Source of the DNA: Pseudomonas sp. ERMR1:02
GTDB taxonomy: Bacteria > Pseudomonadota > Gammaproteobacteria > Pseudomonadales > Pseudomonadaceae
DNA: 64,000 nt
Reading direction: 5' to 3'
Assembly: GCF_002277815.1 (NCBI RefSeq)
Contig: NZ_NKJI01000001.1
Span: forward strand, 427,501-491,500
In this document: positions 36,811-46,015 of the stretch, one piece after another
Numbering within the stretch: the stretch's first letter is position 1
Layout: each line of letters starts with the position of its first letter
Notes under the pieces: generated by a model
The model's input: the letters and a program-made list of their open reading frames with translations, nothing else
What the model was told of the DNA's origin: nothing
The model's database searches: none
Translations under genes and position numbers: made by a program

Positions 36811-36874
36811 CATCGCGGGCAAGCCCGCTCCCACAGTCACCGCTCTCCCTGTGGGAGCGGGCTTGCCCGCGAAG
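36811..36874. repeat. Compact REP doublet (TGTGGGAGCGGGC class)
   Basis: Arms at 36811-36835 and 36850-36874 in the convergent gap between mutM and the ferredoxin gene. Confidence 0.92.
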
Positions 36875-36898
36875 GCGTCCGCCCAGACGCCAAATGAA

Positions 36899-37189
<291 letters not shown>

Positions 37190-37219
37190 TCAATGCGCGT
37201 AATTGTGCCGCATTGGCGC

Positions 37220-37319
37220 TGTAGGAGCCAGCTTGCTTGCGATGGACGAGAGGGTACCGCGTTCATGCAGGCAGCCCGCGTCTTCGTTGACGTCCATCGC
37301 GAGCGAGCTCGCTCCTACA
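37220..37319. repeat. Long REPIN, asymmetric arms
   Basis: The left arm TGTAGGAGCCAGCTTGCTTG (37220) differs from the right arm complement (GAGCGAGCTCGCTCC, ending 37319), so the two halves are of different subtypes. Confidence 0.88.
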
Positions 37320-37331
37320 CAGTTGCGGGGA

Positions 37332-37898
<567 letters not shown>

Positions 37899-37926
37899 CT
37901 ATTGACGATGGGAATGTTCGCCGTTT

Positions 37927-39522
37927 TCATGGGTTTTTTAAACGTCCGGCGAGAGAAGTCGCCAGTTGCGCCGTCAGCCCGTAGACCGACAACTGCGGGT
38001 TTGCGCCAATGCTGGTGGGGAAAAGCGAGCCGTCATGAATCGACAGATTGCCCAGCTGATGATGCCGGCCGAGGCTGTCGGCCACGGCGTTTTTCGGGTC
38101 TTCGCCCATGGCACAACCGCCCATCACATGGGCGCTGCCCAGCCGCGTGCGGTACAACTCCAGGCTCAGGCTGTCGATCAGCGTGCGCGCTTCGCCCAGG
38201 GTTTTCACATAACGCGCATCGGCGTGCATCGGCATCACGGCCTTGGCGCCACCGGCGAACTGGATCTCGGCCATGCTGTGGAATGCCCGGCGCAAACCGT
38301 CCCAGACATAGAGTGAAACCTGGTAATCGAGTACCGGCGTGCCGTCACCGCGCAGCTCAACGCTCCCGCCGGGGCTGTCCGGATGAAAACCGTCGCGCAG
38401 CAGCGCGAGCATGGCGTGGGTGTGCGGCAGGTTGGACATATGTTGCGCACTTTCCTCACCGAAGCCACCGAGCAGTGTTGCCGCCAGCGCCGGGTGCAGC
38501 GGTGGAACCTCCAGTTTGTAGGCCATTTTGCCGGTGGTGCCGTCCAGCCATTGGAAATGGTCGGAGTAAATTGACTGCGGCGCACCGTAGAAAGGGTTGA
38601 TCACCTCGTCGAACAGCCCTGCGGACATGTTCACCACATGCAGAAACGTCCGTTTGCCCAGCCGTTTGTGCGGATCCGGTGCGTCGGAACGCAACAGCAG
38701 CGCGGGGCTGTTGATCCCGCCGCCGGCCAGCACGTAATGCCGTGCCTTGACCGTAATGCTGCGGCCGGTGGGTTCAACGCAGCGTTCGTCCATTGCCACG
38801 CATTGCAGTCCGGTGACCTTGTCGCCGCTGATGATGAGTTTTTCGGCGCGGGCCAGGTAGAGCAGTTCGCCACCTTTTTCCAGTGTGGCCGGAATGGTCG
38901 TGACCATCATCGATTGCTTGGCGTTGGTCGGGCAGCCCATGCCGCAGTAGCCGAGGTTCCAGCAACCGCGCACATTGCGCGGGATGACATGCCAGCTGTA
39001 GCCGAGCTTTTCGCAGCCCTTGCGGATCACGTCGTTGTTGGCGTTGGGCGGAACCATCCACGGCGCGACGCCCAGGCGCTGTTCCATTTTTTCGAACCAG
39101 GGCGCCATGTCGGCCGGGGAGTGACCCTTGACGTTGTGCTCCTTGGCCCAGTGCTCCAGGGTAGGCTCCGGGGTGCGGAAACTGGAGGTCCAGTTGATCA
39201 GCGTGGTACCACCCACAGCCCTTCCCTGGAGAATGGTGATCGCGCCATCCTTGCTCATGCGGCCGATGCCTTCCTGATAAAGGCTGGTGTAGGCCTGGTC
39301 TTCGAGCAACTTGAAATCGCTGCTGGTCTTGAGCGGGCCTTCTTCGATCAGCAGTACCTTGTAGCCGGCTGCGCTGAGGATTTCGGCCGTGGTCCCGCCA
39401 CCGGCACCGCTGCCGATGATCGCTACATCCGCTTCGAGGGTCAGGTTCTGGGTCAGTTGCGAGCCGTCGTGGGTTTTCCAGCCACGGGCCATGCCTTCGC
39501 GGAACGGGTCGGGTACGGGCAT
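37927..39522 (-). CDS. GMC-family FAD oxidoreductase
   Basis: The 531-residue flavoprotein has the N-terminal FAD Rossmann motif AIIGSGAGGGTTAEILSAAG (about residues 35-55), the GMC signature region GRAVGGTTLINW, and the C-terminal GSAHVMGGCAMG and SLFPTSIGANP. It oxidises an alcohol, sugar or sterol-like substrate; the substrate is not evident. Directly downstream on the same strand would be coaD. Upstream are a Tat lipoprotein (possible small subunit) and a coniferyl-type aldehyde dehydrogenase, suggesting a short alcohol-to-acid oxidation module. It has no own signal peptide, so export with the Tat partner is only a possibility. Confidence 0.87.
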   Translation of the reverse strand: MPVPDPFREGMARGWKTHDGSQLTQNLTLEADVAIIGSGAGGGTTAEILSAAGYKVLLIEEGPLKTSSDFKLLEDQAYTSLYQEGIGRMSKDGAITILQGRAVGGTTLINWTSSFRTPEPTLEHWAKEHNVKGHSPADMAPWFEKMEQRLGVAPWMVPPNANNDVIRKGCEKLGYSWHVIPRNVRGCWNLGYCGMGCPTNAKQSMMVTTIPATLEKGGELLYLARAEKLIISGDKVTGLQCVAMDERCVEPTGRSITVKARHYVLAGGGINSPALLLRSDAPDPHKRLGKRTFLHVVNMSAGLFDEVINPFYGAPQSIYSDHFQWLDGTTGKMAYKLEVPPLHPALAATLLGGFGEESAQHMSNLPHTHAMLALLRDGFHPDSPGGSVELRGDGTPVLDYQVSLYVWDGLRRAFHSMAEIQFAGGAKAVMPMHADARYVKTLGEARTLIDSLSLELYRTRLGSAHVMGGCAMGEDPKNAVADSLGRHHQLGNLSIHDGSLFPTSIGANPQLSVYGLTAQLATSLAGRLKNP

Positions 39523-39570
39523 CTTCAGGTTCTCTTATTGTTTTAGGTTCGGTGGTGAGGCAGCTGACGC

Positions 39571-39634
39571 CTTCGCGAGCAAGCCCGCTCCCACAGGGTT
39601 ACGCGGTCAATGTGGGAGCGGGCTTGCTCGCGAA
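39571..39634. repeat. Compact REP doublet
   Basis: Arms at 39571-39595 and 39611-39634, core CTTCGCGAGCAAGCCCGCTC, between the GMC gene and the Tat lipoprotein gene. Confidence 0.92.
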
Positions 39635-39650
39635 TGGGGCGCCGCAATTC

Positions 39651-40196
39651 TTAAACGGTTGGCGGCCCGGGATACCCGCAATGCGCCCACGATTCCCTGC
39701 GTCCGTACCAGGCCATCATCACCAGTTGCAGCAATGAGCTGTGACCCATGCGCAGCAGGCTCAGCGAACTGTTTTCCCAGCGCTTCAGAAAATGCCGGAT
39801 CTCATCGACGCTGGCGTTTTCCCAACTGCCCCAAATGCCGGTCAATGGCCCACGGGTCACCGCCATGCCCAGGACATCGAACAATTGCCGGGTCAACTTG
39901 AGCATTTCCGGCGACAGGTGATTCAGACTCTCATCCAGACCTTTCAGGGTGCCCTCGACAGAACCAGGCAAGCGTTCGGCGGCCACGGCACCGTCGAGCA
40001 TCACCGGGATCAGCGCCCGCAGAAACAGCAGATCGGCGCTGCGCAGCGCCGCGAAACCGCTGGCGGAAATGTTCGACGAACAGCCGCTGAGACTGGCGCC
40101 TAACCCGGCAGTGGCGAGAAAGGCGCTGGCGCCCAGGCTGAATTTGAGCAGGCCGCGCCGTGACAGCGCGGGAGTATCGGACAGGCTTGGGCTCAT
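39651..40196 (-). CDS. Tat-exported lipoprotein, candidate small subunit of the GMC enzyme
   Basis: The 181-residue protein has a twin-arginine signal SRRGLLKFSLG (R13-R14), a hydrophobic stretch and a lipobox LSGC at C39, so it is probably a Tat-dependent lipoprotein. The mature part is helical, without cofactor motifs, and ends HCGYPGPPTV. Small Tat-signal proteins beside membrane GMC dehydrogenases (gluconate 2-dehydrogenase subunit 3-like) act as escorts and subunits; this is inferred from context and layout only. It lies 27 bases from the aldehyde dehydrogenase gene upstream. Confidence 0.72.
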   Translation of the reverse strand: MSPSLSDTPALSRRGLLKFSLGASAFLATAGLGASLSGCSSNISASGFAALRSADLLFLRALIPVMLDGAVAAERLPGSVEGTLKGLDESLNHLSPEMLKLTRQLFDVLGMAVTRGPLTGIWGSWENASVDEIRHFLKRWENSSLSLLRMGHSSLLQLVMMAWYGRRESWAHCGYPGPPTV

Positions 40197-40223
40197 TATT
40201 GTTCTTACCCAGGGTGATGATCG

Positions 40224-41654
40224 TTAGCGGATGAACAGCTTCTGGATCAGCTTCTGAATGGATTTGCCGTACGGCGGATAGATCAGTTTCGCCGCGTTGA
40301 AGCGCTGTTTGATCAGCACACCCTTGGCCTTGCTGAAGGTCAGGAAGCCTTCATGGCCGTGGTAATGGCCCATGCCCGAGGCGCCGATACCGCCGAAGGG
40401 CATGTCGTCCTGGGCCACGTGCAGCAGCGTGTCGTTCAGGCACACACCACCGGAATGGGTTTCGTGCAGTACACGGTTCTGCTCGCGCTTGTCGTAGCCG
40501 AAGTAATACAGCGCCAATGGACGAGGGCGCTGGTTGATGTAGGCAAATGCCTGATCAAGACCCTTGTAGGGCACGATTGGTAGCAGCGGGCCGAAGATTT
40601 CGTCCTGCATCACCGTCATGTCGTCGCTGACATTGAGCAACAGGCTATGCCCCATGCGGCGTCCCTGGCCTTGTTCGAACAGTGGAATCAACAGCGCGCC
40701 TTTGCTGGTGGCGTCGCTGAGGTAGCCGTTGAGTCGCGCCAGTTGTCGGTCATTGATGATCGCGGTGTAGTCCGGGTTGTCAGCCAGCGTCGGATAAAAG
40801 CCGCGAACCGCCTGACGGTAGGCCTCGACGAACGAACCGACACGGTCTTCCGGCACCAGGACGTAATCCGGAGCCACGCAGGTTTGCCCCGCGTTGAGGG
40901 TCTTGCCGAAAGCGATGCGTTCGGCGGCATCCTTGAGCGGCACGTCATTGGACACAATGGCCGGTGACTTGCCACCCAGTTCCAGGGTGACCGGTGTCAG
41001 GTTTTCCGCCGCCGCGCGCATCACGTGCTTGCCGATGCTGGTGGCGCCGGTGAACAACAAATGATCGAAACGCAGCTTTGAAAAGGCCACGCCGATATCG
41101 GCCTCGCCCAGCACTACGCAAACCAGGTCTTCGGGAAAGATGCGCCCAAGCAGCTCCTTGAGCAGCAAACCGGTGACAGGGGTCGATTCGCTCAGCTTGA
41201 GCATCACCCGATTGCCTGCCGACAACGCGCCGACCAGAGGCCCGATGGCCAGGTACAGCGGGTAGTTCCACGGCACGATCACCCCTACCACGCCCAGCGG
41301 CTGGTAAACCACTTTGGCCGAGGCCGGCTGGAAGGCCACGCCGACCTTGCGCCGTGACGGACGCATCCAGCCTTTGAGGTGCTGGCTGGCGTAATGAATG
41401 CCGTGCAGGCTGGGCATCAGCTCGGCGAGCAGCGTTTCATCGGCGCTGCGGTGGCTGAAGTCCTGGCTGATAGCGTCGATCAGGGCCTGACGTTCGCTGT
41501 TGAGCAGGTCGCGCAATGCCTTGAGCCATTGCTGGCGCTGGGCGGCGGGTGGCATCGGGTTGGCGGCGTAGGCGGCGCGTTGCGCGTCAAACAGGGTTTG
41601 GAGTTCTGCCAGAGGTTGCTGCAGATCTTGCAGGTAGGAGATATCAGCAGTCAT
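40224..41654 (-). CDS. calB: Coniferyl aldehyde dehydrogenase-type NAD(P)-dependent aldehyde dehydrogenase
   Basis: The 476-residue enzyme is a class-3-like aldehyde dehydrogenase. The catalytic glutamate is in TLELGGKSPAIV, the catalytic cysteine in NAGQTCVAPDYV, and the N-terminal helical lead (LYAQ-like ISYLQDLQQPLAELQ) and C-terminal PPYGKSIQKLIQK match coniferyl aldehyde dehydrogenases. It would oxidise aromatic or medium-chain aldehydes to acids. It is divergent from a TetR regulator with an intervening palindrome, the classical arrangement for TetR control. Confidence 0.87.
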   Translation of the reverse strand: MTADISYLQDLQQPLAELQTLFDAQRAAYAANPMPPAAQRQQWLKALRDLLNSERQALIDAISQDFSHRSADETLLAELMPSLHGIHYASQHLKGWMRPSRRKVGVAFQPASAKVVYQPLGVVGVIVPWNYPLYLAIGPLVGALSAGNRVMLKLSESTPVTGLLLKELLGRIFPEDLVCVVLGEADIGVAFSKLRFDHLLFTGATSIGKHVMRAAAENLTPVTLELGGKSPAIVSNDVPLKDAAERIAFGKTLNAGQTCVAPDYVLVPEDRVGSFVEAYRQAVRGFYPTLADNPDYTAIINDRQLARLNGYLSDATSKGALLIPLFEQGQGRRMGHSLLLNVSDDMTVMQDEIFGPLLPIVPYKGLDQAFAYINQRPRPLALYYFGYDKREQNRVLHETHSGGVCLNDTLLHVAQDDMPFGGIGASGMGHYHGHEGFLTFSKAKGVLIKQRFNAAKLIYPPYGKSIQKLIQKLFIR

Positions 41655-41690
41655 GGTCAGCTCCGGATTTTATTGTATTTAGGCACTTTT

Positions 41691-41706
41691 TAGAGTCTAT
41701 GCTCTA
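41691..41706. promoter_or_regulatory. Candidate TetR operator
   Basis: Inverted repeat TAGAG-N6-CTCTA in the 147-base gap between divergent calB and tetR, in an AT-rich segment where both promoters should lie. Binding by the adjacent regulator is inferred. Confidence 0.45.
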
Positions 41707-41801
41707 TACAGTCAAATGACATCCTGGCGCAGCTTTGTTTTATCTGAATCCGGATAGGTCGTAAGATGCCCGTCAACGCACTCTGAATTTAAGCTCAAGC
41801 C

Positions 41802-42473
41802 ATGGCCCCAAGAATAAAAACCAGCGAGCGTATCGTGCAGAACAGCCTCGAACTGTTCAATCAGCAGGGCGAGCGCAGCATCAGTACCAACCACATCGCT
41901 GCCCACATGGAAATTTCTCCGGGCAACCTGTACTACCACTTCCCTAACAAGCAGGCGATTATCGCCGTGCTGTTCAGTGAGTACGAAAGCCTGGTGGACA
42001 GCTTCCTGCGCCCGCCTCAGGGGCGGGCGGCAACAGTGGAAGACAAGCGCTTCTACCTCAAGGAATTGCTGGCGGCGATGTGGCGCTACCGGTTTTTGCA
42101 TCGCGACCTTGAGCATCTGCTTGACAGCGATCCGGATCTGGCCGGGCGCTATCGGCGCTTTTCCCAGCGTTGCCTGATCCAGGGCACGCACATCTACGAA
42201 GGCTTCGTCGACGCTGGCATCCTGAAGATGGACCGGGTGCAGATTGAATCCCTGACCCTCAATGCCTGGATCATCCTCACCTCCTGGGTGCGTTTTCTGT
42301 GCACCACGCGGGAAAATTCCAGCCACCTCAGCGAGCAGGCAATCAAGCGCGGGGTCTATCAGGTGCTGGTACTGGAGGCCGGGTTCGTCACGGATCAGGC
42401 GCGAGAGGCGGTCAAGGCATTGTTCGAAGAGTTTTACGTGCCGCTGGCCCAGGCGCTTGAAGAAAAGCTGTGA
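41802..42473 (+). CDS. TetR/AcrR-family repressor
   Basis: The 223-residue protein has an N-terminal TetR helix-turn-helix (ERIVQNSLELFNQQG and NHIAAHMEISPGNLYYHF, residues ~8-50) and a long helical ligand-binding domain. It is divergent from calB and probably represses it and the calB-Tat lipoprotein-GMC run. The aldehyde or alcohol of that pathway is a reasonable but unproven ligand. The start MAPRIKTSE is the only ATG giving the usual N-terminus. Confidence 0.87.
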   Translation: MAPRIKTSERIVQNSLELFNQQGERSISTNHIAAHMEISPGNLYYHFPNKQAIIAVLFSEYESLVDSFLRPPQGRAATVEDKRFYLKELLAAMWRYRFLHRDLEHLLDSDPDLAGRYRRFSQRCLIQGTHIYEGFVDAGILKMDRVQIESLTLNAWIILTSWVRFLCTTRENSSHLSEQAIKRGVYQVLVLEAGFVTDQAREAVKALFEEFYVPLAQALEEKL

Positions 42474-42522
42474 ACTAGAAAGTGAAGTAGGATCGACACC
42501 CGGTAAATCACAGGAGCCCGTT

Positions 42523-43376
42523 ATGCCCATTGCGCAACTGATCAGCCCGCAAGCGTTGGACCTGAAAAAGGAACAGCCGGGGCTGGTGATTCTGGATTGT
42601 CGTTTTGCCCTCGAAGACCCGGATTACGGCCAGCGCAGCTATGCAGAAGGCCACATCGCCGGGTCGGGTTTTGCCGATCTTGAGCGTGATCTCAGCGGGA
42701 AAGTTGTCAAGGGTGTGACCGGGCGTCATCCGTTGCCCGAGCCGGCCAACCTGATCGAGCGCCTGCAAGCCTGGGGCATCAACAACGACAGTGAAGTGGT
42801 TTTGTACGACGACGGCCCAGGTGCCTACGCCGCGCGGGCCTGGTGGTTGCTGACCTGGCTGGGTAAGCGTGATGGCGTGTTCATCCTTGATGGCGGGCTC
42901 AAGGCCTGGCATGCGGCGGGGTTGCCTCTGAGCCTTGATTCGCCTTCGATCACCCGCGGCGCTTTTACCGGAACCGCTGACGCTTCGTTGTTACTCAGTG
43001 CCGAGCAGTTGCAGAAACGTCTCGGCCAACCTGCACTGACCTTGCTTGATGCCCGCGCCTTGCCGCGTTTCAAGGGCGAAGTTGAGCCGATTGACCCGAT
43101 TGCCGGGCACATTCCTGGCGCGCAATGCGCGGCGTTTACCGACAACTTGGGCAGCGATGGGCGTTTTCTGCCGGCTGATCAGCTCAAACAGCGGTTTGCT
43201 GCGAAACTGAGTGATCGATCCCGAATGATCTGGTGGCGTATTGCGGTTCCGGCGTGACGGCTTGCCATAACCTGTTTGCGTTGTGCCTGGCGGGTTATCC
43301 GTTGGGGGCGTTGTATGCCGGGTCGTGGAGTGAGTGGATCAATGATCCTGCGCGCGGGATCGCCACCGGCGAGTAA
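42523..43376 (+). pseudogene. sseA: 3-mercaptopyruvate/thiosulfate sulfurtransferase with late frameshift
   Basis: This two-rhodanese-domain protein starts MPIAQLISPQALDL at 42523 behind CAGGAGCCC. The frame is normal for about 235 residues, including LLDARALPRFKGEVEPIDPIAGHIPGA, then turns into an unrelated tail and stops at 43257. Adding one C to the CCC run at 43220-43222 restores [21 protein letters not shown] through to TAA at 43374-43376, a 284-residue protein. The catalytic cysteine (CGSG loop) lies after the break, so the gene as given cannot be active. The single-base homopolymer nature suggests a sequence error. Confidence 0.85.
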
Positions 43377-43388
43377 ACGCAATTTAAA

Positions 43389-43477
43389 TGTGGGAGCGGG
43401 CTTGCTCGCGAAAGCGGTGGGTCAGTTGACATCAAAATTGACTGACCACCGCTTTCGCGAGCAAGCCCGCTCCCACA
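43389..43477. repeat. REP doublet with ~37-base arms
   Basis: Near-perfect long arms from 43389 and to 43477 (one base unpaired) around a short loop; it abuts the AraC stop codon at 43478-43480 and ends the convergent gap. Confidence 0.92.
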
Positions 43478-44320
43478 TTAGAGGTGTGTTGTTAGTGATT
43501 GCCGGGCGTTTCGATACGCCCCCGGCCCCACGCCATACACCTGCTTGAACTGCCGACTCAGATGACTCTGGTCCGCAAACCCCAACTGCGTCGCAACCTC
43601 CAGCGGCAAACACCCTCCCTTCAATAACGCCCGCGCGCGTGCGATGCGCTGTTGCATCAGCCAGGTGTGCGGCGGCATGCCGGTGGCGCGGCGGAACACC
43701 CGGGCGAAGTGAAACGGTGACAGATTCACCGCTGTGGCCAATTCTTCCAGCGAAGGCGGCGCCGCCAATTTCGCGTGCAGCAGCTCCTTGGCCAGCGTCA
43801 CCGCCCGATGTTCCTTGCCTGGTTTGCCGGCCTCTGCAACCGCTGCATGACGCTGCAATAACGACAGCATCAGTTCCCGCCAGGTCGTCTGCTGTTGCAG
43901 GGCCGTGGCCGGGCTTTCCAGTAAACGATGCAATTGGCAGAAACCGTTCACTAGGTCCGGGTCGCGGTACAACGTGGCCCCGAACGCCGGCAGGTGGTGG
44001 GTCGACAGTTCTAGTTCGGCCAACAGCGACAGAATCTGCCCGCTGTCCGGATAAAACGCCCGATACAGCCAACCGTCCTCCGTGCCCTTGTGGCCAGTGT
44101 GCAGTTCGTCAGGATTGATCACCAACGTGCCACTGCCCGCCAGATGCTCGGCGCCGCGATAGCGGTATCGCTGGGCACCGGCCATGATCATGCCGATCAC
44201 GTAGCCGTCATGCACATGGGGCGCGAAGCGGTGCTCGATGTAGCGTGCCGACAGCAATTCAACCCCTGTCAACGGCGCCGTTTGCCAGAAGTGGATCGAT
44301 TCGCCCTGATCGACATCCAT
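43478..44320 (-). CDS. AraC-family regulator with N-terminal cupin domain
   Basis: The 280-residue regulator has an N-terminal AraC-binding/cupin region (FAPHVHDGYVIGMI, about 1-160) and two C-terminal helix-turn-helix motifs (SLEELATAVNLSPFHFARVF and PLEVATQLGFADQSHLSRQF). It starts 3 bases after the stop of the upstream YheT-type hydrolase on the same strand, so the two are probably one transcript. The ligand and targets are unknown. Confidence 0.87.
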   Translation of the reverse strand: MDVDQGESIHFWQTAPLTGVELLSARYIEHRFAPHVHDGYVIGMIMAGAQRYRYRGAEHLAGSGTLVINPDELHTGHKGTEDGWLYRAFYPDSGQILSLLAELELSTHHLPAFGATLYRDPDLVNGFCQLHRLLESPATALQQQTTWRELMLSLLQRHAAVAEAGKPGKEHRAVTLAKELLHAKLAAPPSLEELATAVNLSPFHFARVFRRATGMPPHTWLMQQRIARARALLKGGCLPLEVATQLGFADQSHLSRQFKQVYGVGPGAYRNARQSLTTHL

Positions 44321-44323
44321 GGG

Positions 44324-45337
44324 CTAGCCGAGCTCCACGAAGCCTGGCCCCACAGTGGCCAGCCATTGGGGAATGCGCCGTTCCAGGTAGTAACCAGGTT
44401 GCCTGACCGTACCGTCGACAAATCCGACATGCCCGCCTCTGGCCTGCAATTCGAGTTGCGTACATGTGGACAATTCATCGGCTTGCGGCAGGCTGTAGGG
44501 AAAGACGAAGGGATCGTCGGCCGATTGAATGATCAGGGTCGGCGTGCGAATTTCCCCAAGAAAGTAACGGCTCGACGCGCGGCGATAGTAGTCCTCGGCA
44601 TCGGCGAAGCCATTCAACGGCGCGGTTACCCGGCCATCGAAATCCCAGAACGTGCGCAAATTCTCCAACGAGCCGAGAGCCGCCAGTGCCGCGAGGCCTT
44701 CCTCGCGCCCATCATGCTGGAATTGGCGCTGCTTGTTCTTGATGTAGGCCAGCATCTCGCGCATGAAATGCGCCTGATAGACCTTTGAAAATCCCTGACC
44801 GATGCGATCGGCGCACTGGTCCAGTCGAAACGGCACCGACACCGCCACCGCGCCGAGCACGCCACTTTCATTGCCCGTCTCGCCCAGATGCTTGAGCAGG
44901 ACATTACCGCCCAGGGAGTAACCCACCGCATACAGCGGCGCGAGCGGCCGTTTGGCCCGCAGGTGTTTGATGGTTTCGGCCAGGTCTTCGCTGGCGCCGG
45001 AATGGTAGCTGCGCGGCAATAGATTGGGTTCGCCGGAGCAGCCGCGCCAGTTCAGCGCGACGCTGGCCCAGCCCCGGTCACCCAAGGCTTTTTGCATCCC
45101 GGCCACGTAAGGCGAATTCGATGAACCAGTCAATCCGTGCAGCACCAGCACCAAAGGCGCATCGACGCTGTGCGGGCCGTGCCAGTCGAGGTCGAGGAAA
45201 TCGCCATCCTCAAGCCACAAGCGTTCACGCTCACGTTGGATATGGGTGGTTTTGCGCCACAGCGGTCCCCACAAGGTTTGCAAGTGCGGGTTGCCGAGGC
45301 CGAAGGCGGGGGTGAAGCGTTCTGACGGATGGGACAC
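44324..45337 (-). CDS. YheT-type alpha/beta hydrolase
   Basis: The 337-residue cytoplasmic hydrolase matches the AB-hydrolase YheT family: N-terminal FGLGNPHLQTLWGPL, the oxyanion region LHGLTGSSNSPYVAG, the nucleophile elbow GYSLGGNVLLKHLG, an aspartate in IQSADDPFVFP and the catalytic histidine in ARGGHVGFVDG. Such enzymes are esterases of uncertain natural substrate. It is followed immediately by the AraC gene. Confidence 0.9.
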   Translation of the reverse strand: MSHPSERFTPAFGLGNPHLQTLWGPLWRKTTHIQRERERLWLEDGDFLDLDWHGPHSVDAPLVLVLHGLTGSSNSPYVAGMQKALGDRGWASVALNWRGCSGEPNLLPRSYHSGASEDLAETIKHLRAKRPLAPLYAVGYSLGGNVLLKHLGETGNESGVLGAVAVSVPFRLDQCADRIGQGFSKVYQAHFMREMLAYIKNKQRQFQHDGREEGLAALAALGSLENLRTFWDFDGRVTAPLNGFADAEDYYRRASSRYFLGEIRTPTLIIQSADDPFVFPYSLPQADELSTCTQLELQARGGHVGFVDGTVRQPGYYLERRIPQWLATVGPGFVELG

Positions 45338-45400
45338 GATTGTTCTCGGAGCAGTGGCGCACGCCCGGGTTGAGGCGCGCGCCTTGTTCAGGCCGGTCGA

Positions 45401-46015
45401 TTAACCGGCGATCTCTGCCATACGTTGCCACAACGAATAATAGACCCGCCCGGATTTTTGCTCCCGGTGCAGGCGCCAGTTACCTGGCAGGCCGAGCGTC
45501 GACGGCGCGGTTTCGCTTTCGGTGTACACCCAGGCATCCTCGGCCAGCCATTGGCGCTCTTCGAGCAGCTTGCAAACGGCGGGCAGCAGGTTCTGGTTGA
45601 ACGGCGGGTCGAGAAACACCAGGTCATAAGTTGTTGCTGTCTGGGTTTCCAGATAACGCAGGGCATCGGCGGTCTGAACCTGGCCAGTGGTGCAACGCAG
45701 TGTGCCCAGGTGTTCCTTGAGGCTGGACACCGCAAGGCTGCTGGCATCCAGCGCCTGGCCCATGGCTGCGCCACGGGACAAGGCTTCAAGAAACAGCGCG
45801 CCGCTGCCGGCGAACGGGTCGAATACCTTGGCGCCGGCAACGTAAGGCGCGAGCCAGTTGAACAGGGTTTCCCGCACCCGGTCCGGCGTCGGACGCAGAC
45901 CCGGGGCATCGGGGAAGCTCAGCTTACGGCTGCGCCATTCGCCGCCGATGATGCGCAGTTGATTCACGCCGTTATGGACGTTGTGAACGGGTTTTTTCGG
46001 ACGAGAACTTGCCAT
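45401..46015 (-). CDS. rsmD: 16S rRNA (guanine966-N2)-methyltransferase
   Basis: RsmD methylates G966 of 16S rRNA during 30S assembly. The 204-residue protein has LRIIGGEWRSRKL, the RPTPDRVRETLFNWL signature, motif I VFDPFAGSGALFLEALSRGA, and the NPPY-like motif LVFLDPPFN. Its start overlaps the stop of the upstream M16 gene by one base (TAATG on the minus strand), so it is coupled to the protease genes, as in P. aeruginosa. Confidence 0.95.
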   Translation of the reverse strand: MASSRPKKPVHNVHNGVNQLRIIGGEWRSRKLSFPDAPGLRPTPDRVRETLFNWLAPYVAGAKVFDPFAGSGALFLEALSRGAAMGQALDASSLAVSSLKEHLGTLRCTTGQVQTADALRYLETQTATTYDLVFLDPPFNQNLLPAVCKLLEERQWLAEDAWVYTESETAPSTLGLPGNWRLHREQKSGRVYYSLWQRMAEIAG

